From contig JACMPO010000045.1 in the NCBI GenBank assembly GCA_014377455.1, positions 1 to 46,759 on the forward strand: 46,759 nucleotides of DNA, in the 5' to 3' direction. This document shows positions 36,601-44,853 of this stretch, piece after piece. Positions within the stretch are counted from its first letter, which is position 1, and the number at the start of each line of letters is the position of its first letter. The stretch is from Flavobacterium sp. GTDB lineage: Bacteria > Bacteroidota > Bacteroidia > Flavobacteriales > Flavobacteriaceae. The position numbers were made by a program, and so were the translations under genes. The notes beneath the pieces are model-generated. The model saw only the letters and a program-made list of their open reading frames with translations, did not search any database and was not told where the DNA came from.

Positions 36601-38151
36601 CGTTTTCAGGCGGCTGTTGACGCAGTGGAAGGAATTTTATGGACCAACAATGCAAAAGGAGAAATGGATGGAGAGCAGCTAGGTTGGAGTTCACTTACCG
36701 GCCAAAACTATGAAGCCTATCAGGAATATGGATGGGCTGATGCTATTCATTCTGATGATGTACAACCTACTCTTGATGCCTGGCAAGAGGCAGTTAGAGA
36801 CCGTAAAAATTTTGTGTTTGAACACCGTGTAAAATATAAAAACGGAAATTGGGGGCATTTTTCTGTTAAGGCAATTCCTTTATTGAATGCAGATGAATCA
36901 ATACGGGAATGGGTGGGTGTACATACCGATATTTCTGAACGAAAGCTATCAGAGAATAAATTAAAAGAAAGCGAAAAACAATTCCGATTGATGGCTGAAT
37001 TAATTCCACAAAAAGTATGGACTTCCGATGCAAAGGGCAACAAAGATTATTTTAATAAAACATTGCTCGACTATGTCGGAAAGTCCTTCGAAGAATTAAA
37101 AGGTGATGGATGGGAAAAAATTATTCATCCCGATGATAGAGAAAAAAACAAAAAACAATGGCAGGAATGTCTCAAGACAGGAAATGACCTTGAAACAGAA
37201 AACAGATTACTCCGTAAAGACGGCAAATACTTATGGCACCTTACTACAGCTGTGGCTTTAAAAGATGATAAGGGAAAAATAAAAATGTGGATAGGTTCTA
37301 AAACGGAGATACAAGAGCAAAGGGAACAAAAAGAATCGTTAGAAAAAGCTGTAATGAAAAGAACTACAGAATTACAAAAAGCTAATGAGAAGCTCATCTT
37401 TGAAAGTTCAGAAAAAGAAAAAAGAGCCGAAGAACTGGTAAAAATAAACAAAGAGTTGGAAGCTTTTACTTATATATCAAGTCATGATTTGCAGGAACCG
37501 CTGCGCAAAATACAAACCTTTGCCAATCGCATAATAGAAAAAGAAAATTTATCTGATAGCGGAAAAAATTATTTCCGACTTATGGAAGATGCTGCCAAAC
37601 GTATGCGAACACTGATTGACGATTTACTTAGTTTTTCTCGTTTAAACACCTCAGAAAGAAAATTTGAAATTGCAAATCTTAACACTATCATAAATACGGT
37701 AACAGCAGATTTCAAAGAAATCATCGATGACAAAAAAGCAATTATAGAAATTACAGAAATTTGTGAAGCAAAAATCATTGCATTTCAGTTCCGTCAACTA
37801 ATGCAAAATCTAATCGGTAACGCACTCAAATTTTCAAAACCAAACATTCCGCCACATATAATAATTACAAGCCACATTATAAAGGGTATAAAACTAAAGC
37901 ACAAAAATCTTTCTCCTGAAAAAAATTATTGTCACATTTCAGTTTCGGACAACGGTATTGGATTTGAAGAAGAATACAACAAAAAAGTTTTTGAAGTATT
38001 TCAAAGACTTCACGGCAAAGAAGAATATGCAGGAACAGGAATTGGTCTTGCCATTGTAAAAAAAATTGTGGAAAATCATGACGGAGAAATCACGGTTAAA
38101 AGTAAATTAAACAAAGGAACAACATTTGACATTTACCTACCTACAGATTAA
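33601..38151 (+). CDS. CheB-CheR-PAS-histidine kinase fusion protein
   Basis: The product is 1516 aa from the ATG at 33601. Order: CheB methylesterase (GVGASAGGLDAF with Ser29, LVQHLDPNH, GTGSDGTLGLKA), CheR methyltransferase from about 240 (RIRKGTDFTYY, SAM site VWIAGCSTGEEAYSMA), a Glu-rich coiled coil with repeats of the NEELQS kind (about 690-740), three to four PAS/PAC segments, and a C-terminal kinase with SHDLQEPLRK (H box), NLIGNALKFSK (N box), DNGIGF and GTGIGLAIVKK. It is likely cytoplasmic with no membrane helix. It senses through PAS domains and probably phosphorylates the flanking single-domain regulators. Confidence 0.93.
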   Translation: MKATLPKNKQPEKLIKSNNLFPVIGVGASAGGLDAFKKLLKAIPVDSGMAYVLVQHLDPNHESMLSEILQKVTPIPVIEIADDIKVEPNHIYVIPSNKTMVATDGVLLLAPRPEKSKTERYLPIDLFFTSLAIVHQTHAIGIILSGTGSDGTLGLKAIKDNGGITFVQDEASAAYPDMPNSAVQAEVVDFILSPDKMPEKLQEVTQIINKPTSVEENLPLGDEEAFRQINAVLRIRKGTDFTYYKQTTIRRRILRRMAINKNTAPAEYLNYLRENKPEQDLLYQDLLIPVTSFFRDHKVFNNLCANVFPLIIKNKQPGEPIRVWIAGCSTGEEAYSMAICIKEFLGSNSFDSEERVQIFATDLSERAILKARTGIYTKLDVAGLAQERLNNFFTKTNGSYQVNRQIRDLCVFATHNFLKDPPFGKMDLVSCRNVLIYMEPYLQKKALTTFHYALNQKGFLLLGKSETTSGVPDLFAATEKNDKLYTRKDAPSQFIHTVSPRTESNLIDTKDKPKTESMRSDFQKTADDIMLSKYSPAGVVINEAMDIVQFRGSTSRYLEQSSGKPSHNLLVLAKNGLAFELRNIIHKTKKATAAVIKENVPVEINGSIVNITIEAIPLPNTIEPHYLILFHDSNSIANKQEESENKKPTRKTKTDDKDLRIKQLELELTQAREDMRSITEDQEAANEELQSANEELLSGSEELQSLNEELETSKEELQSTNEELMVVNHEMIGLNEQIAAARNYAESIVANIREPLLVLDKNLRVKTANKSFYKTFKVNEKETEGTLIYDLGDKQWDIPELRNLLEKILPEKSIFTDFEVNVSFPDIGDRIMLLNAREVINKNTSEKLILLSVEDITKQRLFQLKEKKILSHYHDLLLQTPIAIAIYRGSNYIAELVNDLALEILAKDKNIIGKPLFESMPEMESQLKSDFDEVMKSGIPFRANEYEVTLIRNGKNEQTYFNTIFEPIQEDDNTISGVIVVAHEVTEQVLARKKIQESEERFQAAVDAVEGILWTNNAKGEMDGEQLGWSSLTGQNYEAYQEYGWADAIHSDDVQPTLDAWQEAVRDRKNFVFEHRVKYKNGNWGHFSVKAIPLLNADESIREWVGVHTDISERKLSENKLKESEKQFRLMAELIPQKVWTSDAKGNKDYFNKTLLDYVGKSFEELKGDGWEKIIHPDDREKNKKQWQECLKTGNDLETENRLLRKDGKYLWHLTTAVALKDDKGKIKMWIGSKTEIQEQREQKESLEKAVMKRTTELQKANEKLIFESSEKEKRAEELVKINKELEAFTYISSHDLQEPLRKIQTFANRIIEKENLSDSGKNYFRLMEDAAKRMRTLIDDLLSFSRLNTSERKFEIANLNTIINTVTADFKEIIDDKKAIIEITEICEAKIIAFQFRQLMQNLIGNALKFSKPNIPPHIIITSHIIKGIKLKHKNLSPEKNYCHISVSDNGIGFEEEYNKKVFEVFQRLHGKEEYAGTGIGLAIVKKIVENHDGEITVKSKLNKGTTFDIYLPTD

Positions 38152-38163
38152 AAAATAGTAAAA

Positions 38164-38610
38164 ATGGAAAACACGACAATACGTATTCTTATTGCAGATG
38201 ACGATGAAGGCGACAGGTTTATTTTTAAGGATGCACTTGATGGATTGAACTTAAAACACCTACTTCATACTGTAAATAATGGTTTGCAGTTAATGGAGTA
38301 TTTAACAAAAAAAGATGCTGTTTTACCAAACATTATTTTTCTCGACTTGAACATGCCTCGTAAAAACGGATTAGAATGCTTGAAGGAAATTAGAAACAAT
38401 AAAAAGTTTAACGAAATTTCAATCGCCATTTATTCTACTTCAGCTGCTGAAAAAGATTTAGATGAAACATTTTGTAGTGGAGCAAATGTCTACATTAAAA
38501 AACCTACTAGTTTTGCTAATCTTAAACTGTTTTTGTCTAAAGTGGTCGAGAATGCTTATTTAAATCCAGATGAATCTTTAGAAAGAGCAAATTTTTTGCT
38601 TTCTATTTAA
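38164..38610 (+). CDS. Single-domain response regulator
   Basis: The product is 148 aa, a second CheY-like receiver without output domain. It has the acidic pair in IADDDEGDRF, the phospho-acceptor Asp in IIFLDLNMPRKNGLE (about residue 60), Ser/Thr in IYSTSA and Lys in YIKKPTSF. It is 12 nt after the kinase and similar to the regulator at 33114, suggesting a phosphorelay with two receivers. Confidence 0.9.
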   Translation: MENTTIRILIADDDEGDRFIFKDALDGLNLKHLLHTVNNGLQLMEYLTKKDAVLPNIIFLDLNMPRKNGLECLKEIRNNKKFNEISIAIYSTSAAEKDLDETFCSGANVYIKKPTSFANLKLFLSKVVENAYLNPDESLERANFLLSI

Positions 38611-38722
38611 CGTTCAATTACTATCATTTGATTAATAAAAGTACGGCAGTTACATTATTAACTACATTAGTACTTTTAAAGAGCATAATAAACTCTTCTA
38701 ATCATCACAATTATAAAAATAA

Positions 38723-39283
38723 ATGAGACTATTCATAAAAAATATGGTGAGCTTGCGTTGCAAGATGATGGTGAAACAAGAGTTAGAAAAGCTTGGAATT
38801 GAATATACTATTGTAGAATTAGGCGAAATAACAATTGTTGGAGTGCTTTCAAAAGATAAGACAAGCCAACTTGAGGTTGCTTTAAACGAAATAGGTCTTG
38901 AAATATTAGACAACAAAAAAACACAGCTCGTTGAAAAAATAAAAAATATAGTCATTGAGATGATTCACTATGCAGAGGAACTTCCAAGAACAAATTTTTC
39001 CGATTACCTAAGTGAGAAACTAAATATGGATTATACAAATATGTCAAATGTTTTTTCTCGAACTAAAGGTATTACAATTGAACATTTTATTGTGCTTCAT
39101 AAAATAGAAAGAGTAAAGGAATTACTTATTTACGATGAACTTTCAATCAAAGAAATTGCTTTCAAAATGAATTACAGCGGTTCTTCACATCTATCAAATC
39201 AGTTCAAAAAGGTAACAGGTCTTACTCCAACCTTTTTCAAAACAATGAAAACTTTTAGAAGAAATGGATTAGAAGATTTGTAA
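38723..39283 (+). CDS. AraC-family transcriptional regulator
   Basis: The product is 186 aa. A short N-terminal alpha-beta domain begins MRLFIKNMVSLRCKMMVKQEL and includes VELGEITI. The C-terminal double helix-turn-helix reads FSDYLSEKLNMDYTNMSNVF and then IKEIAFKMNYSGSSHLSNQFKK followed by the TGLTPTFFK signature. Similar short AraC proteins in Bacteroidota stress islands are candidates to control the genes downstream. Its own terminator follows at 39373. Confidence 0.88.
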   Translation: MRLFIKNMVSLRCKMMVKQELEKLGIEYTIVELGEITIVGVLSKDKTSQLEVALNEIGLEILDNKKTQLVEKIKNIVIEMIHYAEELPRTNFSDYLSEKLNMDYTNMSNVFSRTKGITIEHFIVLHKIERVKELLIYDELSIKEIAFKMNYSGSSHLSNQFKKVTGLTPTFFKTMKTFRRNGLEDL

Positions 39284-39372
39284 ATTATAAAATAATTCTC
39301 CAAACTAATTATAGTTAAATAATCTCTAGCAGTTGAATAGGGAAAATTGATTATGTTTCTTAAAAGATACTT

Positions 39373-39406
39373 AAAAAGGGTTGCCGGTTTTGGCAACCTT
39401 TTTTTG
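39373..39406 (+). terminator. Terminator after the AraC gene
   Basis: The stem AAAAAGGGTTGCC with GGCAACCTTTTTT around a GGTTTT loop is followed by more T, closing the signalling block. Confidence 0.85.
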
Positions 39407-39509
39407 CGAATTATGCACTCTTTTTCTAAAATTTTGCAACACCATAGCTAATTAAGAATCTCAACTTTGCATAACTAGCAATTCTGTTGCGAATAAATTT
39501 CAAATTAAA

Positions 39510-39710
39510 ATGGATAAAAATAAAAAAGACGAACGCAATCAACAAAATGAAAGCATTTTAAAAGAAAAAACCAATGAGGATTACAACAAACAGAATCCAA
39601 ATCCTAATAATCCTAACCTTGAGCAGGATAAAAACGACACTACTGCTAATAAAAAGGAAGAACAAGATTCTGATAAAAATCTATTAACTAAACAAAAAAA
39701 TGGAAAATAA
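39510..39710 (+). CDS. Small hydrophilic disordered protein
   Basis: The product is 66 aa, composed almost entirely of Lys, Asn, Asp, Glu and Gln (MDKNKKDERNQQNES start), with no hydrophobic core. It looks intrinsically disordered, as in many stress-associated proteins. Its stop overlaps the ATG of the YciE/YciF gene by 11 nt, which argues for a real, coupled gene. No family is recognised. Confidence 0.6.
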   Translation: MDKNKKDERNQQNESILKEKTNEDYNKQNPNPNNPNLEQDKNDTTANKKEEQDSDKNLLTKQKNGK

Positions 39711-40275
39711 TTTGAATAATTTCAAAAACGGAATTCTGTCAAAAGAAGATTCAACAAATTCAACTATGCAGGTATCTCAATTAATGAAATTATTTGAAGA
39801 TGAATTGAAAGATATTTTTTGGGCAGAAAAAGCACTGACAAAAGCAATTCCGCTCATGATAAAAAATGCAACTTCAATCGACTTGATTGAGGGATTAACT
39901 GCTCATCTTGAAGAAACCAATAACCATGTAGAACGATTGGCACAGGTTTTTACATTAATTGATAAAAAACCAACAGCCAAAAAATGTCTGGCAATGGAAG
40001 GTATTATTAAAGAAGGGGGAGAAATTATGGAATCATGCGAGGCGGGGGCAATGCGTGATGCTGGTATAATTTCGACAGCCCAAAAAGTAGAACACTATGA
40101 AATTGCAACTTACAGAACATTACGGCAGTTCGCAAAAACATTAGGTCTAAGAGAAGTCGCTGAATTATTGAAATCAACCCTAAAAGAAGAAAAAGCCACT
40201 GACAAGAAACTTTCAGAAGTAGCAATGGATACTTTAAATATTACAGAGGCCGAAAAAGCGATAAAACATAAATAA
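39700..40275 (+). CDS. YciE/YciF ferritin-like protein (DUF892)
   Basis: The product is 191 aa. After a 22-residue leader the DUF892 four-helix bundle starts at QVSQLMKLFEDELKDIFWAE; the metal-type carboxylate and His ligands lie in FEDELKDIFWAE, HLEETNNHVERL and KVEHYEIATYRTL. Relatives are induced by general stress and may bind a di-iron centre. An internal ATG at 39766 would give the bare domain. It lies in a stress-type cluster with a lipoprotein and a DUF2383 gene. Confidence 0.9.
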   Translation: MENNLNNFKNGILSKEDSTNSTMQVSQLMKLFEDELKDIFWAEKALTKAIPLMIKNATSIDLIEGLTAHLEETNNHVERLAQVFTLIDKKPTAKKCLAMEGIIKEGGEIMESCEAGAMRDAGIISTAQKVEHYEIATYRTLRQFAKTLGLREVAELLKSTLKEEKATDKKLSEVAMDTLNITEAEKAIKHK

Positions 40276-40288
40276 AAAAATTACTAAA

Positions 40289-40987
40289 ATGAAAAAATAT
40301 CAAATAATACTCGCCTTGCTATTAGCAACACTATTTACAATGTCAAGTTGCAATAAAGCAAATTCAAATAACAATGCACTCGGAGAAGATCCGGCTGAAG
40401 ATTTGCAAAGCGTATCAAGCAGTAATGAAAACAACAATTTGGCAGATGTTTCTAACTGGAACAAATCTTCTCAAATGGCTGTAGACGAAATTACCAAAAA
40501 ATACGGTAAGCCAAATGGAATCACTTCAGATGAATTAATTTGGACAGATGCAGGAGTATGGAAAAAAATAGCAATTACCAAAATGGAATCTAAACACAGT
40601 TTCCCTATTGAGCATACTGATATGATGCAGACAACAATTATGTATAAGGTTCCTGAAGATAAAATGGATGAACTGGGCATGTTCGATGGTAGCGTAACTT
40701 TTGACAGAACGCAAGGTACTATGAGTGCGAGATGTGATAAAGAGGCAAACAATTTTTTAGCACTCAATTTAGCAAACGACATCATTACCGATAAAAAAAC
40801 TGTGGAACAGGCGCGCAAGGCTTATGGCGATATCATTAAGGAAAAAATGACAGGAGCAAATCCCGAATACATGAGTAAGCTTACATTCTCTTCACAACCC
40901 AAAGCAGCTGATCCCGATAAAAACACAACGGGTTTAACGAAAGTTGCGGTTACTGCTGCAATTGAAAAAAATAATTCCAGTAAATAA
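40289..40987 (+). CDS. Lipoprotein of unknown function
   Basis: The product is 232 aa with a lipoprotein signal (LLLATLFTMSSC, Cys near 21), then an Asn/Ser-rich tether. The body contains NKSSQMAVDEITKKYGKPNG, WTDAGVWKKIAITK, and a helical region MSARCDKEANNFLALNLAND. I do not recognise a named domain. It starts 13 nt after the ferritin-like gene and is probably cotranscribed. Confidence 0.75.
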   Translation: MKKYQIILALLLATLFTMSSCNKANSNNNALGEDPAEDLQSVSSSNENNNLADVSNWNKSSQMAVDEITKKYGKPNGITSDELIWTDAGVWKKIAITKMESKHSFPIEHTDMMQTTIMYKVPEDKMDELGMFDGSVTFDRTQGTMSARCDKEANNFLALNLANDIITDKKTVEQARKAYGDIIKEKMTGANPEYMSKLTFSSQPKAADPDKNTTGLTKVAVTAAIEKNNSSK

Positions 40988-41003
40988 TTCCTTTAATTAA
41001 AAA

Positions 41004-41108
41004 ATTAAAAAGTATAAATCAATCGTATTACAAGGGATACTATTCATAACAATAATGATTGTTGCTTCATCATGTATGGAAATCAAATTAAAGACACCAA
41101 CGATGTAA
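41004..41108 (+). pseudogene. Remnant of a lipoprotein signal peptide
   Basis: In one frame the DNA reads KYKSIVLQGILFITIMIVA and then SSCM, a typical lipoprotein signal with lipobox Cys, followed by ten codons and TAA. No start codon is positioned properly and no body follows. The region 40988-41371 otherwise contains no supported gene. I read it as the degraded 5' end of a small lipoprotein gene. Confidence 0.35.
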
Positions 41109-41371
41109 CTTAGAATAAAAATGATGGATGGTAACCGAATATACAGATAAAAGTTCATTATTTGAAACTGCTATCCTGTTATACATCGATCTGGAAATTA
41201 AGGAATGGGCAACAGCATCACTTCCATCATTAAGAATAAATCTTTAAGATACAATTAGTTATCAAAAAGAATATAATAAATCCCAATAATCTTGTATAAA
41301 TCAACAATACACTTGGTGTAAGTAGAATCAAAATTGAAAAATAATTTTTTAACATTTTAAGCCCAACTAAA

Positions 41372-41839
41372 ATGAAAAGTGAAGAAACAATTGAAGTTTT
41401 AAACACACTCATTACTATCAATAATTTTAGAATCATAGGATATGAAAGTGCTTCCAATATAACTGACGAACAAAATTTAAAGACTTTGTTTGCACAATTC
41501 ACTGCAACAAGTCAAAATTGCAAACAGGAATTAAAAACTGAAGTAAAAAGATTAGGAGGAATAGTAGATGAGACAATAATTACTTTTGTAAAGCTATTAC
41601 ATATTTGGGTTGACGTACTAAAGGCAGCACTTCTAACTAATGATCGTAAAGTTATTCTGAAATCATGTGAGTTTGGAGAAGAAATAACGGTTGAAACTTA
41701 TTTCATGGCTTTAAGGAATAATACGAACTACATCACAGCAGAACAGCAAATTATGATTAATGAGCAACATAATTCAATAAAAAAAGATTTAAATACAATC
41801 AAAGCAATAAGGGATGCCTTATCTTATTCAATAAATTAA
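41372..41839 (+). CDS. DUF2383 / PA2169-type four-helix-bundle protein
   Basis: The product is 155 aa. The opening EETIEVLNTLITINNFRIIGYESAS and the later FTATSQNCKQELKTEVKRLGG and LKSCEFGEEITVETYFMAL match the DUF2383 helical bundle, a ferritin-like fold often encoded with YciE/YciF. Some usual positions have changed (for example FVKLLHIWVDVLKAALL in place of the more polar form), so it may be diverging. Function is unknown, stress-linked by context. Confidence 0.8.
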   Translation: MKSEETIEVLNTLITINNFRIIGYESASNITDEQNLKTLFAQFTATSQNCKQELKTEVKRLGGIVDETIITFVKLLHIWVDVLKAALLTNDRKVILKSCEFGEEITVETYFMALRNNTNYITAEQQIMINEQHNSIKKDLNTIKAIRDALSYSIN

Positions 41840-41904
41840 GGGATTACCAAACTGAAGTGATGTTAAAATATATCTGGATTGCTAAAAATTAATTGTGATA
41901 ATAA

Positions 41905-42666
41905 ATGAAAAAACTAGAAAACAAAACGGTATTCATTACTGGTGGTTTAGCAGGAATTGGTAAGGCATGTGCTATAGCAGCAGCACAAGAAGGTGCAAAT
42001 ATAGTAGTGGCTGGGATGAAATCAGGGACTACCGATAGAGCAATGGAAGAAATTAAAAAGGAAAATCCAAAAGCAATTTTTATAAAGTGTGATGTTTCAG
42101 TCTTTAATCATGTGAAGTTGGCCATTGAAAAGACTATTGCTATTTTTGGAACGCTAGATGTTGCACTTAATAATACGGGTATAGGAAAGAAGCGGAAAAG
42201 CTTGGTACTATGAGTAATAAAGCCTGGTTAAAAGTCATTGAAACTAACTTAACCGGAGTTTTCAACATAATGCATGAGGAATCTATCCATATGGCAAAAC
42301 AACATAACGGTGTTATTGTAAATATTGCATCAATTTTCGACAAAACTGGTGCTGTATCCTTGTCAAAATATGGCGTAGCTAAAGACAGGGTTATTGATTT
42401 TACATTAACATCTGCATTTAAATACGCAACCTCAAGGCATCCGAATTAATGCAATTTGTTCTGGATATCTTAATACTCCATCAATTGCTAAAGGTGGGAT
42501 TACTGGTTATGCTGAGGTTAACCAACATATTAATACTTCAAACGCTTTGCAACAAATAAATCAGTCAGAACAAATTATCAACGGTTTCATTTTCCTTGCC
42601 TGTGACGATAGTACATTTGCATCAGGAAATATGCTCGAAATAGGTGGAGGTTACTTAGCATCCTAA
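41905..42666 (+). pseudogene. Short-chain dehydrogenase/reductase with two frameshifts
   Basis: The frame opens with the cofactor site VFITGGLAGIGKACA and continues to LDVALNNTGIG. It then loses one base near 42188, continues in the next frame with MSNKAWLKVIETNLTGVFNI and the active-site YGVAK, gains one base near 42435, and returns to the first frame for INAICSGYLNTPSIA and the closing MLEIGGGYLAS. The catalytic Tyr-x-x-x-Lys is intact, and the two indels cancel. Normal length without them would be about 253 aa. It is either a recent pseudogene or contains sequence errors. Confidence 0.8.
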
Positions 42667-42713
42667 GTGGCGCTAATTATTTCCTATATTGCAAATAATG
42701 ATTTTACAATTAC

Positions 42714-42744
42714 GTGTTCAACCCTAGTGTTGAACACTTTTTTT
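42714..42744 (+). terminator. Terminator after the SDR pseudogene
   Basis: The stem GTGTTCAA with TTGAACAC and a following run of seven T lies 48 nt after the SDR stop. Confidence 0.8.
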
Positions 42745-42810
42745 ATGCCGTTTTTAGTTAAAAATGATTTAATGCAACTCAACAAATTGAAAATCAGAAA
42801 TAAAGCAATA

Positions 42811-42834
42811 AAAAAAGCCCTGGCAGAACAGGGC
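42811..42834 (-). terminator. Terminator of the DUF6799 gene
   Basis: On the minus strand the stem GCCCTG/CAGGGC is followed by six T (42816-42811), 30 nt after the stop of the Met-rich gene. Confidence 0.75.
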
Positions 42835-42863
42835 ATTTCAAAAAAATCAAAAATGAATGTCTC

Positions 42864-43217
42864 TTATTTCATTTTTGAAGCTTTCTTCATCATTTTCTTT
42901 TTATGAGTCATCATACCACCCATATCAATCATGTCACCGTTTTTCATCATCATGGTTTTTCCGTTTTTCATGGTTACTTTACCATCTACAGAAACCATTG
43001 TGCCGTTTGACATGGTCATTTCCTGATCCATCATCATTGTTTTGCCATCTTTCATCATCATCATTTTGCTGTTTTTCATCATGATGTGGTCTTTTTTCAT
43101 GTTAGAATGCTGCATAGATTTTTCTTGTTGCATTTTGTCTTGTTGCATTTTTTCATCTTGAGCAAAGGCTCCAAAGCAACATGCAAAAGCTGCGCATACG
43201 AATACTAGTTTTTTCAT
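42864..43217 (-). CDS. Secreted Met-rich DUF6799 protein
   Basis: The product is 117 aa with a signal peptide (KKLVFVCAAFACCFGAFAQ) and about one third Met plus Lys in the mature part. Two tandem DUF6799-like units repeat the pattern HIMMKNSKMMMMKDGKTMMM and VTMKNGKTMMMKNGDMIDMGG. The family is common in Bacteroidota and uncharacterised. Met-rich exported proteins often bind copper or silver, but that is inference. It is a single-gene transcript. Confidence 0.85.
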   Translation of the reverse strand: MKKLVFVCAAFACCFGAFAQDEKMQQDKMQQEKSMQHSNMKKDHIMMKNSKMMMMKDGKTMMMDQEMTMSNGTMVSVDGKVTMKNGKTMMMKNGDMIDMGGMMTHKKKMMKKASKMK

Positions 43218-43263
43218 TTGTAAATTAATTTATATTTATAAATAGTTAGTAATAAGGAATAGT

Positions 43264-44088
43264 TTATACAATAAATAAATTGGCAATACTAACTACTTGT
43301 TGAGTTGTTAACGGCTCATCAAAAGATTCTGCCCCTGCTCCGGCAGGAATTACTGGTCCTGCAGTCCCATTGTTTACAGTCGCAGCATTGAACCCTGCTT
43401 GCATATTATTCTCTTCGCCATTATAAGTTCCTTGAGCTTGAACTGGTAAACCGCCGCGATCGTTGCCTACAATCCATCCTTTTTGTCCACGAAGTCTTCT
43501 TACTTCAGAAGCATGTCGTGCTTCGACAGAATGAATTTGTAAAGCTGCAGTCAGTAAATCGGGTGTTGAAATTAAATTTGCGGCTTGTCCTTTATAGGCT
43601 CTTACTCCAGTATCTTCAAAAGCTTGGGCTAAAGCCAAAAATTGCTGATAATCGGTAAAAGGTGAAAAAAGACCTCCAGCGGTGAAATCAAATGTAGGTT
43701 TTGCTACGAAATTAACACTTCCAGGACCGCCTAATCCTGCAATTAGAAAGGTTACGTGGTCTGTTTCATGTGCAGATATCTGCATAAATACTTTTTCATC
43801 TCTTCCACCTGTAGGAATTACGCCTGAATTTAATCCCATTAGATAATATTCCTTTTCAAGATATTCTAGGGTAAGTGCTAATTGCAATGCACCTATAGGA
43901 GTGCTTGGAGTTGGACCTATATCACTTGCAAAAGCTTTATTTGCAAAAGTTGACAATCCAAAAGGAATAGAAGCCAATGCTAAGTTTTTACCTAATTTGC
44001 CAAACTGTCCAAAACTATCTCTTCTGGATCCTTTGCTTTGCATTAAATCATCATTTGTAAATGATTCTATAAATTTAAATATATTCAT
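43264..44088 (-). CDS. Ferritin-like domain protein (second of a pair)
   Basis: The product is 274 aa. After an N-terminal region with a hydrophobic stretch near residues 33-54 (GKNLALASIPFGLSTFANKAFA) comes a ferritin-like helical bundle: LQLALTLEYLEKEYYLMGL, QISAHETDHVTFLI, AFEDTGVRAYKGQ and IHSVEARHASEVRRLRG, with Glu and His ligands in each helix. It resembles the desiccation-related/ferritin-like exported family. It is 18 nt after its paralog at 44107, so they are cotranscribed. Confidence 0.85.
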   Translation of the reverse strand: MNIFKFIESFTNDDLMQSKGSRRDSFGQFGKLGKNLALASIPFGLSTFANKAFASDIGPTPSTPIGALQLALTLEYLEKEYYLMGLNSGVIPTGGRDEKVFMQISAHETDHVTFLIAGLGGPGSVNFVAKPTFDFTAGGLFSPFTDYQQFLALAQAFEDTGVRAYKGQAANLISTPDLLTAALQIHSVEARHASEVRRLRGQKGWIVGNDRGGLPVQAQGTYNGEENNMQAGFNAATVNNGTAGPVIPAGAGAESFDEPLTTQQVVSIANLFIV

Positions 44089-44106
44089 AATTTCTAATTT
44101 TAATAG

Positions 44107-44853
44107 TTAAGGTAAGTAAAGCGCTGTAAACTGAGTTGTGATAAAGCCACCGGCAATAGGGATTACCTCAGAAGGTTTTTTAGCAACATCCAAACCAGTT
44201 GTAGTATTTATAACATCATCACCGGCAAAATCTTTTGAATTAGGATTAATAAGGCTTCTAATTGCAGAAGCATGTCGCGCTTCAACAGAAACAATTTTTC
44301 CTGCCAATAATAGATAATCTGGATTAGTAATTAATCTACCTGCACCATTGTAAGCAGCAACTCCAGTATCCTCTAAGGCTTTTGCTGTAGCAAGAACCTG
44401 AGTACGGTTGCTGAAGTTCAGAGTTCCGTAATTAAAGGTAAGACCAGGAAGCAATTGTGTAGCAGGATTAGGTAATGCACCCGTTAATGCCGCTTTAAAA
44501 AACTCTCTGTGAATGACTTCATGATTATACAAATCAATAAGTACTTGTCTGTCTTCAGGAGTGAAATTGATATTAAATCCTGTAGCATTGACAACTTTGG
44601 TATAAAAATCTGCTTCCAGTTGTTCTAAAGCATACGCATAGCTAAGAACTCCAAAATCGCCACTTCCTAAATCAAATATGCCGTTATTTAGACCAGGGAG
44701 ATGTGTGGTTGGACCAGAATCATTATTATTATCTTTACTGCAGCCTGCCAATAGCAAACCTGTACCAACCATGCTAATTCCACTAATTCTCAAAAAATCC
44801 CTTCTGTTAGTGAGTGAAGGCTTTACCTCCTGAATGTTTACTACGTTTTCCAT
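44107..44853 (-). CDS. Ferritin-like lipoprotein with Tat-type signal (first of a pair)
   Basis: The product is 248 aa. The N-terminus NRRDFLRISGISMVGTGLLL followed by AGCSKD combines a twin-arginine motif with a lipobox, predicting Tat export and lipidation. The helical bundle has LSYAYALEQLEADFYTKV, LYNHEVIHREFFKAAL, ALEDTGVAAYNGAG and VSVEARHASAIRSL, so all four Glu/His positions are present. Tat export suits a protein loaded with metal before secretion. It is upstream partner of the gene at 43264. Confidence 0.87.
   Translation of the reverse strand: MENVVNIQEVKPSLTNRRDFLRISGISMVGTGLLLAGCSKDNNNDSGPTTHLPGLNNGIFDLGSGDFGVLSYAYALEQLEADFYTKVVNATGFNINFTPEDRQVLIDLYNHEVIHREFFKAALTGALPNPATQLLPGLTFNYGTLNFSNRTQVLATAKALEDTGVAAYNGAGRLITNPDYLLLAGKIVSVEARHASAIRSLINPNSKDFAGDDVINTTTGLDVAKKPSEVIPIAGGFITTQFTALYLP

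Noticed and set aside
31006..42666. A complete integrative element at tRNA-Tyr with attL and attR.
   Set aside because: I found no second copy of the tRNA 3' end (GGTTCGAATCC or TCTCCCC) downstream, and the integrase lacks its catalytic domain. Only decay of such an element can be suggested.
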